Assembly: GCA_017380995.1 (NCBI GenBank)
Contig: JAFOCY010000005.1
Location: forward strand, 1 to 5,141
Direction: 5' to 3'
Length of the DNA stretch: 5,141 bases
Source: Oscillibacter sp.
Lineage (GTDB): Bacteria > Bacillota > Clostridia > Oscillospirales > Oscillospiraceae
The translations under genes were made by a program, and so were the position numbers. Below are positions 1-5,141 of the stretch, piece by piece. Position 1 is the stretch's first letter. Every line of letters begins with the position of its first letter. A model generated the notes under the pieces. It was not told the DNA's origin, ran no database searches, and saw nothing but the letters and a program-made list of their open reading frames with translations.

Positions 1-105
1 GGGAAGTGAAGATATGTGGAATAGAAGCGTAAGCCCTATTTCTAGATGTAGCGATGATTTCCTTCCAGAAAACAGTGCATGGTTTGCAAAACACGTGCTT
101 CACCA
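1..105. other. Foreign-looking left edge that replaces the prmC methyltransferase domain
   Basis: The first 100 bases are 42% GC by hand count, against 60% over 121-240. Similarity to PrmC ends within this transition, around codons 103-106. On the plus strand, one frame is open from base 2 to a TGA at 143-145 (47 codons), which could be the tail of a gene from the left, but I recognise nothing in it. A 6-bp direct repeat CAAAAC lies at 87-92 and 104-109, close to the apparent join; it may be chance. Possible explanations are the end of an inserted mobile element, a genomic rearrangement, or a chimeric contig end. Nothing here identifies which. Confidence 0.5.
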
Positions 106-409
106 AAACTTCCGTGTCCGGTCGGGGGATGAGTACATCCTTTGAAATATCCAGGGGCAAGCCGTAAAACTCCCACTCTCCGATGAGGTAGGCAACAGGC
201 TCGCCCGCCAGGTGCCGCTCAACCAGGTCTCGCACCCGCTTTTCCACCTCCGGCGAGGCGTAGAGCCGGCCGTCGGCGCTGAGCTGCTCCCTGGTTTTGC
301 CGGTGCCAAAGCACACCAGCTCCCGCGCCTCCAACGTGGAGGCCGCCGCACCCGCCAGGCGCAGCTGCCGGCGGATGTCTAAATATAAGTCATTATACGT
401 GATGGCCAT
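1..409 (-). CDS. prmC: PrmC (HemK) release-factor glutamine methyltransferase, N-terminal part, apparently interrupted
   Basis: PrmC methylates the glutamine of the GGQ motif of peptide release factors in the cytoplasm, using S-adenosylmethionine. The frame opens at ATG 409-407, with TTGGAG at 416-421 six bases upstream, and runs 136 codons to the window edge without a stop. Residues 1-103 look like the PrmC N-terminal helical domain: LYLDIRRQLR near the start, a GEPVAYLIGEWEFYGLPL stretch at 69-86, and the family signature LIPRPDTEVLV at 93-103. In family members the SAM-binding motif (LDLGTGSG-like) follows about 10-15 residues later. Here the remaining 33 residues (KHVFCKPCTVFWKE and onward) contain nothing like it and the DNA turns AT-rich. 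So the N-terminus is sure, but the gene seems broken near position 100. Following DUF1385 is the usual place for prmC in Firmicutes; prfA, often adjacent, is not seen. Confidence 0.85.
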   Translation of the reverse strand, partial: MAITYNDLYLDIRRQLRLAGAAASTLEARELVCFGTGKTREQLSADGRLYASPEVEKRVRDLVERHLAGEPVAYLIGEWEFYGLPLDISKDVLIPRPDTEVLVKHVFCKPCTVFWKEIIATSRNRAYASIPHIFTS

Positions 410-430
410 AGTCGGCTCCAATCATAAGTC

Positions 431-467
431 ATTTTCGCCGCGGCGTGTACGTGGCGAAAATACCACG
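431..467 (-). promoter_or_regulatory. Two mutually exclusive hairpins in the prmC leader
   Basis: A perfect 9-bp inverted repeat, ATTTTCGCC at 431-439 and GGCGAAAAT at 453-461, encloses a 13-base loop. A second, shorter inverted repeat, CGTGG at 450-454 and CCACG at 463-467, uses part of the same bases. In the minus-strand transcript the short hairpin would form first and the 9-bp hairpin could displace it. The segment ends about 12 nt before the prmC ribosome binding site. There is no U-run after the long hairpin, so it is not a normal intrinsic terminator. Any regulatory role is inference. Confidence 0.35.
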
Positions 468-473
468 ACTCAA

Positions 474-486
474 GCGCCTCGGGCGC
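474..486 (-). repeat. Small GC hairpin
   Basis: GCGCC (474-478) and GGCGC (482-486) form a 5-bp stem with a three-base loop. It sits in the DUF1385-prmC gap between the three-way-junction segment and the prmC-proximal hairpins, and adds to the strongly structured character of this gap. Confidence 0.35.
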
Positions 487-549
487 GTTCACCAGTCCGC
501 AGACTGGTGGTGGGGAATCCAAAGGGGGAGCCTGCTCCCTCTTTGAACG
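486..549 (-). promoter_or_regulatory. Candidate structured RNA (three-way junction) after DUF1385
   Basis: Read on the transcribed minus strand, an outer 5-bp helix (CGTTC at 549-545 with GAACG at 490-486) closes two hairpins. The first is a 10-bp stem, AAAGAGGGAG pairing with CTCCCCCTTT (544-521, one G-U pair, loop CAGG). The second is a 7-bp stem, ACCAGTC pairing with GACTGGT (508-491), with loop TGCG closed by C-G, which is a UNCG-type stable tetraloop on this strand. A 12-base linker (509-520) joins them. The segment starts only four bases after the DUF1385 stop codon. It could be a terminator-like or processing element, a leader regulator of prmC, or a dispersed intergenic repeat. The folding is drawn by eye from complementarity. 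Confidence 0.45.
521..544 (-). terminator. Possible weak intrinsic terminator after DUF1385
   Basis: The 10-bp hairpin (stem 521-530 with 535-544, loop 531-534) lies just past the DUF1385 stop at 553 and ends in CCCCCTTT on the minus strand. The T run is only three bases and belongs to the stem itself, followed by GGATT, so termination would be weak or partial. This would allow some read-through into prmC, for which no separate promoter was seen. Confidence 0.3.
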
Positions 550-552
550 ATG

Positions 553-1527
553 TTACCACTCGTCCTTACCTTTTTCTTCGGGCAAAACAAGCTCCATCGC
601 CCGGATGGCCACCTCGATCATGCCGTCCTCCGGCTCGTTGGTGGTGAAGTTCTGCAGCCACATGCCAGGTGCAGTCAAGATCTTTGCAAGGCCGCTCTCG
701 CCCACATGGCGTCCCACCCAGCGGTTGAACTCATAGGTGATGCCCACCACCAGAGGCAGGAGCAGCAGGTGCACGCCGGTACGCATCAAGGCGTTTGTCA
801 TAGGCCAGATGCCAAAGACGATGCTGGAAACGATGATGGAGACAAAGATCACCACAAACAAAAAGCTGGTGCCGCAGCGGGGATGGTGCTTGGGCTGCTT
901 GCGGACATTTTCCACCGTCAGGGGAAGGCCCGCCTCGTAGCAGAAGATGGTCTTGTGCTCCGCGCCATGGTACTGGAACACCCGGTAGATATCGCTCTGC
1001 CGGGAGCAGACCGCCAGGTACAAAACGAAGATAGCCACCTTCAAAAGGCCTTCCACCACGTTCCGGCCCCACAGGGGAAAGCCGGGGAAGAAATGGAGGA
1101 TGCCGCCGGTGAGGAGGGTGGGCAGCACCATGAACAAAAACACGGACATACCCACGCCCAAAATCACCGCCAGGGTGATGATGAGGGACTCCAGCTTCTT
1201 ATCGGAAAAATGCTTTTCCAGCCACAGGTCGAACTTGCTGGGCTGGGCCGCCTCGTCATCGGGGTAGAACTCGGCGGAGTACATCAGCGCCTTGACGCCG
1301 CTGACCATGGAGGCCAGGAAATTCACCGTGCCCCGGACCAAAGGCACGCCCAGGATGGGATAGCGGTCCTTGATGAACTTCAGGCCCTCCACCTTCTCGA
1401 CCAGGTTCCCCTCCTGGTCCCGCACCACGATGGCCTGCTTTTCAGGTCCCCGCATCATAATGCCTTCAATGAGCGCCTGTCCGCCAATGCTGGTGCGGAA
1501 GGCGCAGGAATGATTTTTATCTGCCAT
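553..1527 (-). CDS. DUF1385 (YqhQ family) membrane protein
   Basis: Family of Bacillus YqhQ, annotated as a predicted metal-dependent membrane enzyme; its reaction is unknown. The 324-residue product is of normal family length and looks intact. Visible are the N-terminal family block GGQALIEGIMMRGP (15-28), then LGVPLVRG, four hydrophobic segments (about 112-140, 156-173, 222-245, 250-265), the conserved YHGAEHKTIFCYE block (186-198), a KHHPRCGTSF block (213-222) whose His and Cys residues with the preceding His/Glu suggest metal binding, and the typical tail TTNEPEDGMIEVAI. I chose ATG 1527-1525 because AAAGGA (1534-1539) lies six bases before it. A GTG five codons upstream (1542-1540) overlaps the expected transcription start and has no ribosome site. 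It precedes prmC, the common Firmicute arrangement; a 67-nt gap with a promoter separates it from the kinase gene. Confidence 0.9.
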   Translation of the reverse strand: MADKNHSCAFRTSIGGQALIEGIMMRGPEKQAIVVRDQEGNLVEKVEGLKFIKDRYPILGVPLVRGTVNFLASMVSGVKALMYSAEFYPDDEAAQPSKFDLWLEKHFSDKKLESLIITLAVILGVGMSVFLFMVLPTLLTGGILHFFPGFPLWGRNVVEGLLKVAIFVLYLAVCSRQSDIYRVFQYHGAEHKTIFCYEAGLPLTVENVRKQPKHHPRCGTSFLFVVIFVSIIVSSIVFGIWPMTNALMRTGVHLLLLPLVVGITYEFNRWVGRHVGESGLAKILTAPGMWLQNFTTNEPEDGMIEVAIRAMELVLPEEKGKDEW

Positions 1528-1547
1528 AACTTGTCCTTTCACTTGCT

Positions 1548-1576
1548 ATCATATCATACCACACGAACAAAATCAA
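1548..1576 (-). promoter_or_regulatory. Promoter of DUF1385-prmC
   Basis: On the minus strand TTGATT (1576-1571) is followed after 17 bases by TATGAT (1553-1548), a good sigma-A pattern (4/6 and 5/6). An overlapping second TATGAT lies at 1558-1553. Transcription would begin near 1541, just before the AAAGGA site at 1539-1534, giving a leader of only about 14 nt. The gap is AT-rich compared with the flanking genes. Confidence 0.6.
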
Positions 1577-1587
1577 ACACTTGTTCG
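1564..1587. repeat. 7-bp inverted repeat in the promoter gap
   Basis: CGAACAA (1564-1570) and TTGTTCG (1581-1587) are perfect inverted copies separated by 10 bases. The right arm is the outer half of the SOS-like box; the left arm lies in the promoter spacer and supplies an extra CGAAC half-site. It could widen an operator or form a small hairpin after the kinase gene; no T-run follows, so it is not a convincing terminator. Confidence 0.4.
1574..1587 (-). promoter_or_regulatory. LexA/SOS-box-like operator overlapping the -35 box
   Basis: The minus strand reads CGAACAAGTGTTTG. This agrees with the Gram-positive LexA (DinR) box CGAACRNRYGTTY, with only its last base differing from the published CGAAC...GTTYC form. 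Its final TTG is also the start of the candidate -35 box, so a bound repressor would block polymerase. No LexA-regulated role is known to me for DUF1385 or prmC, so function is inferred from the match and its position. The AT-rich setting makes a chance match possible. Confidence 0.4.
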
Positions 1588-1594
1588 AATATTT

Positions 1595-3034
1595 TCAATT
1601 CTTTTCCTGCAGGCGGATGGTGACCACCGCGCCGCCGCCCTCGGCGTTGGCAATCTCGAACACGCCGCCGTGGAGGCGGATGATCTCGTCACACACCGCA
1701 AGGCCGATGCCGCTGCCGCGGGCCTTGGAGGAGCCCTTGTAGAACTTCTGCTTCACAAAGGGCAGCTCCCCTTCCGGGATGCCGGGACCGTAGTCCCGGA
1801 TGCGGATGACCTGCCAGCCATCCTCCCGGGCGATAGAAGCGTGGATGCGCTTTCCGGCGCCGCCGTGCTTGGCGGCGTTATCCAGCAGGTTACAGAACAC
1901 CTGCTTGAGCCGCTCGGGGTCGCCGGAAATGGCGGGCAGAAGCTCTTCCTCGCTGCTCTCATAGGCCAGCTCAATGCCGTCCTGCCGGAATAGCTCCATA
2001 TAGGTGAAAATGGCGTCCTCGAATTCCGCCTGGAGGTCCACCTCTTCAATGCTCAGGGTAAACCGGCCGTCCTCCATCTTGGAAAAGTCCAGAAGCTCTT
2101 CCACCATGGTGGAAAGGCGGCGGGTCTCGTTGAGGATAATGCGGATGCCCCTGCGGGTCTGGGCGGGGTCTGAGGTGGGATCCACCATCAGCGTCTCGCC
2201 CCAGCCGTTGATGGCGGTGAGGGGGGTGCGCAGCTCATGGGAGACGGAGGAGATGAATTCCGACTTCATCTTCTCATTCTGACTGATCTTCATGGACATA
2301 TCGTTGATATTATCCACCAGCTCTCCCAGCTCATCGGCGTAGGTATTTTCCACCCGGAAGCCGTAACCGCCCTGGGAGATGCGCTTGGCAGCGTCCGACA
2401 CCACAGCCACCGGCTCCACCACGTTGTTGATGAACATGAGGTTGGAGATAAGGACCATGGATAGGCACAGCAGGGCGATAAGGATAATGACCAGCACCGC
2501 CAGCAGCACCTGGGAATTCACCAGGCGCATGGAGGTGACAAAACGCATGATGCCCACCACCCGGCCGTTGGCGAGCAAAGGCTGGGACACCGCCATGATC
2601 TGCTCCCCCGTCTCCGGGTCCATGCCGGTAAAATGGCCCATTTTGTTTTCCGCCAGCGCCTGGAGGATATCGCCGGTCTCCGGGGTGGTGCCGGCGGTAA
2701 GGCCGGAGGAGGAGACCTCGATGCGGCCGCTGCCGGAAATGAACTGCAGCTCAATGTAGTCCTTATCCTCAAAGTTCTGGGCCGCCTGGACTGCCTTTTG
2801 ATAATAGCTGCTGTAGCCGCTGCCCATGAAATACTCGTGGAAGGAGTTGGAGAGGACCTCCGCCCGGGTCTCCAGGCCCTTTTGCATGGAGCCATAATAG
2901 TAGTTGGATACACCAATGGAAAAGAGGGCCACCAGCACCGTCAGCAGCACAAATACAGGCATAATGGTATTGAGCAGCCACCGCTTGCGCAGGCCCTGAA
3001 GCCGCGTCCAGCGGCGGGTGGTATTGTCTGACAT
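1595..3034 (-). CDS. Membrane sensor histidine kinase (PhoR/WalK-like)
   Basis: This two-component sensor autophosphorylates on His and passes phosphate to the response regulator encoded two genes upstream. The 479-residue product has membrane segment 1 at about 20-42, an extracytoplasmic sensor region at about 43-174 that resembles a Cache/PAS-like fold only in general layout, membrane segment 2 at about 175-202, and a HAMP linker at about 203-256. The HisKA block SHELRTP has the phospho-accepting His266. The ATPase domain carries N-box NLLDNAAKH (382-390), G1 DYGPGIP (414-420), F-box KFYKG (430-434) and G2 GSGIGLAV (440-447). All catalytic motifs are intact. Start ATG 3034-3032 is chosen for its AAAGGAGG site (3042-3049) seven bases upstream; an in-frame ATG at 3067, overlapping the EcsC stop, has none. 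The ligand cannot be read from the sequence. Confidence 0.93.
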   Translation of the reverse strand: MSDNTTRRWTRLQGLRKRWLLNTIMPVFVLLTVLVALFSIGVSNYYYGSMQKGLETRAEVLSNSFHEYFMGSGYSSYYQKAVQAAQNFEDKDYIELQFISGSGRIEVSSSGLTAGTTPETGDILQALAENKMGHFTGMDPETGEQIMAVSQPLLANGRVVGIMRFVTSMRLVNSQVLLAVLVIILIALLCLSMVLISNLMFINNVVEPVAVVSDAAKRISQGGYGFRVENTYADELGELVDNINDMSMKISQNEKMKSEFISSVSHELRTPLTAINGWGETLMVDPTSDPAQTRRGIRIILNETRRLSTMVEELLDFSKMEDGRFTLSIEEVDLQAEFEDAIFTYMELFRQDGIELAYESSEEELLPAISGDPERLKQVFCNLLDNAAKHGGAGKRIHASIAREDGWQVIRIRDYGPGIPEGELPFVKQKFYKGSSKARGSGIGLAVCDEIIRLHGGVFEIANAEGGGAVVTIRLQEKN

Positions 3035-3041
3035 GGGGTTC

Positions 3042-3049
3042 CCTCCTTT
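3042..3049 (-). promoter_or_regulatory. Strong ribosome binding site that sets the kinase start
   Basis: AAAGGAGG on the minus strand is seven bases from ATG 3034. It rules in favour of this start over the ATG at 3067, eleven codons upstream, which would place the ribosome site inside the coding region. Confidence 0.8.
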
Positions 3050-3066
3050 CCACATTTCTTGCCTCA

Positions 3067-3858
3067 TCAGTGGGAGGCTAATCTTCTCTGGATCAAAAAC
3101 CGTTTTTGATACTTGATGGCGGCGTATCTTTGCACCCGGCCCAGCACCACGCCGTTGGCGGCGCCGCCGACGGCACCCACCACGGGGATGTTCTGGACCA
3201 CCTTGCAGTAAAGCACGGCCTCACTGAGGGCGCGGGCCGTCCGCCGTATCTCCTCTTTCAGCTCCGGCTCCGCCGGCCATTTCCCTTCCCGGGCGTAGCC
3301 ATCCAGCCAGGCGTTTTTCCTGCGCAGGGCGGGGCCGTCCGTCAGGGCGGCGTTGATCAGGCGCAGGGCGTAAATTTTCTCATCCTCTGCCCGGTAGCCG
3401 AAGCTCTCCGCCGTCTCATAAACGCTTTTTAAAAGCATGGCGGTAAAAAGGGGCACGTCAGGCAGCATCACGCCAAAAGCCCCCATGCCGATGCCTGCCG
3501 CCCCGGAGAGCAGCACGTTCCCCGCCCCCGCCTTCCCGGCGGCCTTGGAGAAGGCCTTCAGGTTCTTTTTATCCTCTTTCAGATCCGCCGCGCAGGCGTT
3601 TTTGGCATAGTCGATGCGGCGCTTTTCAATGCCCGCCGCCTTCAAAATAGGGCCTGTGCCCTTTTCAAACACCACCTCAAAGGCCTTGCAGAAGGCACTG
3701 TGCAGCGTCTCCACCAGAGCTTCCGGGGCGATCTCCCCGATCTTTCGCTCCAGCTTCGTTGCCTCCTTGCCCTCATACCGGCGCAGGAACTTTTCCTCCT
3801 GCCGCCAGACCTTGCGATAAGCCTTATCCCAGGCGGTCCGCTTCTTTAAAAGCCCCAT
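3067..3858 (-). CDS. EcsC family protein
   Basis: EcsC-family proteins are named after the third gene of the Bacillus ecsABC transporter operon; their biochemical role is not established. The 263-residue product has a charged, helical first half, then a Gly/Ala-rich hydrophobic stretch GAAGIGMGAFGVMLPDVPLF (119-138) with the family's LPD-P motif, the following AESFGYRAEDEK block (150-161), and the C-terminal block IPVVGAVGGAANG (224-236), all typical of the family. It has no signal peptide and probably associates with the membrane through the glycine-rich segments. ATG 3858 overlaps the response regulator's last 13 bases and lacks a clear ribosome site, so translation is probably coupled. It ends in TGATGA, 32 nt before the kinase start. 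Its place between a regulator and its kinase is odd and suggests a link to that signalling pathway. Confidence 0.85.
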   Translation of the reverse strand: MGLLKKRTAWDKAYRKVWRQEEKFLRRYEGKEATKLERKIGEIAPEALVETLHSAFCKAFEVVFEKGTGPILKAAGIEKRRIDYAKNACAADLKEDKKNLKAFSKAAGKAGAGNVLLSGAAGIGMGAFGVMLPDVPLFTAMLLKSVYETAESFGYRAEDEKIYALRLINAALTDGPALRRKNAWLDGYAREGKWPAEPELKEEIRRTARALSEAVLYCKVVQNIPVVGAVGGAANGVVLGRVQRYAAIKYQKRFLIQRRLASH

Positions 3859-4532
3859 TTGTAGCCGTAACCCCAGACGGTGGTGATGTACACCGGGTTT
3901 TGGACGTTATCCTCGATCTTCAGCCGCAGCCTGCGGATATTCACGTCCACGATCTTCAGCTCCCCGAAATAGTCCCGGCCCCAGACGGTATCCAAAATCT
4001 CCTCCCGGGAGAGGGCCTTGCCGGGGTTTTCCATGAAGTAGCGCATGATAGAATACTCCACCTGGGTCAGCTTGATGCGCACGCCGTTTTTCTCCAGGGT
4101 GCGGTTGCGGGTATTGAGGAGGAACGGGGGCTGGCTGATCTCGCCGGAGTGCACCACCGGCTCTCCTCCCGCCCGGCGGAACAGGGCGTCCACCCGGGCG
4201 GTGAGCTCTGCGGGAGAAAAGGGCTTGGTCACATAGTCGTCGGCGCCGGTCATGAGACCCGTCACCTTATCCATCTCCTGGGAGCGGGCAGTGAGCATGA
4301 TAATGCCGATGCGGCTGTTGGTGGCCCGGATACGGCGGCAGACCTCAAAGCCGTCGATACCGGGAAGCATGATGTCAAGCAAGGCCACCTTGGTGTCCGG
4401 GTGCTCCTTCAGCCGCTCCAGCGCTTCCTCGCCGGATTCGGCTTCGATCACGTCGTACCCGCCCCGGCGCAGGTTGATGACGATAAAGCTGCGAATACTG
4501 GCTTCGTCTTCCAAAACCAAAACTTTCTTCAT
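3846..4532 (-). CDS. OmpR/PhoB-family response regulator
   Basis: A 228-residue DNA-binding regulator, presumably phosphorylated by the kinase at 1595-3034. The receiver domain (1-118) has the acidic pair E8/D9, the phospho-acceptor D53 in LLDIMLPG, T81 in MLTA, Y100 and K103 in DDYVTKPF, so it should be active. The winged-helix DNA-binding domain (about 128-228) shows the family pattern KLTQVEYSIMRYF (154-166), ALSREEILDTVWG (173-185), the recognition-helix block VDVNIRRLRLKI (195-206) and the wing YITTVWGYGYKW (215-226). ATG 4532 follows AAAGGA (4539-4544) at six bases. The stop lies inside the EcsC start, a 13-nt overlap. The regulator's own targets are not obvious here; the only candidate operator upstream is a dyad rather than the direct repeats usual for this family. 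Confidence 0.95.
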   Translation of the reverse strand: MKKVLVLEDEASIRSFIVINLRRGGYDVIEAESGEEALERLKEHPDTKVALLDIMLPGIDGFEVCRRIRATNSRIGIIMLTARSQEMDKVTGLMTGADDYVTKPFSPAELTARVDALFRRAGGEPVVHSGEISQPPFLLNTRNRTLEKNGVRIKLTQVEYSIMRYFMENPGKALSREEILDTVWGRDYFGELKIVDVNIRRLRLKIEDNVQNPVYITTVWGYGYKWGF

Positions 4533-4553
4533 AGGCGTTCCTTTCTCGCAAAC

Positions 4554-4583
4554 TTCATATCCCTCGCGTCCGCCTTACGGCAA
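4554..4583 (-). promoter_or_regulatory. Weak candidate promoter of the regulator-EcsC-kinase operon
   Basis: On the minus strand TTGCCG (4583-4578) and TATGAA (4559-4554) are separated by 18 bases. Each matches the sigma-A consensus at only four of six positions. It would start transcription near 4547, just before the AAAGGA site, in the same layout as the promoter before DUF1385. The 84-nt gap has no convincing terminator for the preceding gene, so read-through from that gene is equally possible. Confidence 0.35.
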
Positions 4584-4594
4584 ACCCTCGTTCA
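4581..4594 (-). promoter_or_regulatory. Second SOS-box-like dyad, before the response regulator
   Basis: The minus strand reads TGAACGAGGGTTTG, which keeps the GAAC-N4-GTTT core of the Gram-positive LexA box but departs from the fuller consensus at the first base and at the base before GTTT. It overlaps the candidate -35 box by the same three bases as the site at 1574-1587. These were the only two GAAC-N4-GTTY matches found by eye in the window, and both are intergenic. Confidence 0.3.
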
Positions 4595-4616
4595 TTCCGC
4601 TGCGCGTCCTCTTCTC

Positions 4617-5141
4617 TCAATCTCCCGCCGTCCACTCCGTTGCGATGATGCTGAAGGCGGAGCGCACCTGATCGGGAGTCAGGGCCGTTTCGCCCCATCG
4701 GCTGTTGCCCTCCAGGAGCTCAGCGGTGTAGCTGGTCTCCATCTGGCGGCTGAGAATAAACCGGTTGCCCCGCAGGGCCTTGATGTCCCGGTTGGTGCCG
4801 GTGATGGCGCTGATGCGCAAAAAGGGCACCGGGACGCTGTCCCTTTCCATGCGGTAGAAGGTAACGCCGGCCTCATCGCTCATCGTCGTGCGGGAGACCA
4901 TGATCGCATCGGTCCACTCCTGCGGCAGCTGGAAGGACCAGCGGCTTTCCATATCATGGTATGTCCGCAGCAGCGTTTGTCCGCTTCCCTCGGGGCCAAA
5001 CTGCATCCAGTCCACCCGGTAATAGTCGTCCCCCTCCTCGCTCCACTTGGGAAGCGGCACGGGAACAGGCACTTCCGTCACCCCGTCGGCATTGATATCG
5101 GTGGGGTACAGTCCGTAATAGTCGGAGATCACGCGGCTGAC
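4617..5141 (-). CDS. C-terminal part of an unidentified protein with a D-x-N-x-D-G loop
   Basis: The frame is open from the right edge to a TGA at 4619-4617, giving the last 174 residues of a longer protein; no start codon can be assigned, since the GTG at 5132 lies in an uninterrupted frame. Near the beginning, PTDINADGVTE (fragment residues 13-23) has the D-x-N-x-D-G calcium-binding loop seen in FG-GAP, EF-hand-like and dockerin repeats. The rest is rich in aromatic and polar residues with beta-strand-like alternation and no membrane segment or Cys. This would fit a secreted or lipoprotein-type surface protein, but the N-terminus with any signal peptide is outside the window. It lies 84 nt upstream of the response regulator on the same strand and may belong to its operon. 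I do not recognise the family. Confidence 0.75.
   Translation of the reverse strand, partial: VSRVISDYYGLYPTDINADGVTEVPVPVPLPKWSEEGDDYYRVDWMQFGPEGSGQTLLRTYHDMESRWSFQLPQEWTDAIMVSRTTMSDEAGVTFYRMERDSVPVPFLRISAITGTNRDIKALRGNRFILSRQMETSYTAELLEGNSRWGETALTPDQVRSAFSIIATEWTAGD

Noticed and set aside
2..145. Plus-strand 47-codon open frame from the left edge
   Set aside because: Half of it is antisense to well-conserved prmC codons and no family is recognisable; kept only as a note on the left edge.
1528..1542. GTG start five codons upstream for DUF1385
   Set aside because: No ribosome site precedes it and it lies at the predicted transcription start; ATG 1527 has AAAGGA at ideal spacing.
1564..1587. 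7-bp inverted repeat as an intrinsic terminator for the kinase gene
   Set aside because: The stem is short and AT-containing with a 10-base loop and no T-run after it; its overlap with promoter elements explains it better.
550..1623. Long plus-strand open frame of 357 codons antisense to DUF1385
   Set aside because: It mirrors a gene with clear family motifs, has His/Gln-rich low-complexity composition typical of an antisense shadow of GC-rich coding DNA, and lacks a ribosome site.
3035..3067. ATG at 3067 as the kinase start, overlapping the EcsC stop
   Set aside because: It has no ribosome site, while ATG 3034 has AAAGGAGG seven bases upstream; the extra residues do not resemble a kinase N-terminus.
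4530..4559. Nine-codon leader peptide (MKFARKERL) ending on the regulator's ATG
   Set aside because: No usable ribosome site precedes its ATG, and it would overlap the candidate -10 box; probably a chance frame.
1..5141. CRISPR arrays, tRNA or rRNA genes
   Set aside because: No regularly spaced repeats, no tRNA-like cloverleaf with a TTCGA-type arm in context, and no rRNA signature were seen on either strand.

Overview
This window looks like chromosomal DNA from a moderately GC-rich, low-copy-promoter Firmicute, most likely a gut clostridium of the Oscillospiraceae type. The basis is the codon style (about 60% GC in genes, AT-rich gaps), the strong AGGA/AGGAGG ribosome binding sites, the DUF1385 (YqhQ family) gene directly before prmC, and the OmpR-type two-component pair. 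The genus is an inference; no marker gene is present to fix it.

All genes read on the minus strand, so transcription runs from right to left. From 5141 down: the C-terminal part of an unidentified protein with a D-x-N-x-D-G loop (4617-5141, open at the right edge); an OmpR/PhoB-family response regulator (3846-4532); an EcsC-family protein that overlaps it by 13 nt (3067-3858); a membrane sensor histidine kinase (1595-3034); a DUF1385/YqhQ membrane protein (553-1527); and the N-terminal part of prmC, the release-factor glutamine methyltransferase (409 down to the left edge).

The regulator, EcsC protein and kinase look like one translationally packed signalling operon, with EcsC sitting unusually between the two signalling partners. 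DUF1385 and prmC form a second unit with its own likely promoter in the AT-rich gap 1528-1594.

Three things stand out. (1) Both gaps with promoter potential (upstream of the regulator and of DUF1385) carry a Gram-positive LexA/SOS-box-like dyad (GAAC-N4-GTTT) in the same position: its last TTG forms the start of a candidate -35 box, 47-49 nt before the start codon. (2) The 143-nt gap between DUF1385 and prmC can fold on the transcribed strand into a compact three-way junction followed by further hairpins, two of which exclude each other. (3) prmC loses its resemblance to the family at about codon 104, where base composition drops to about 42% GC; the methyltransferase motif that should follow is absent, suggesting an inserted element, a rearrangement or an assembly join at the left edge.
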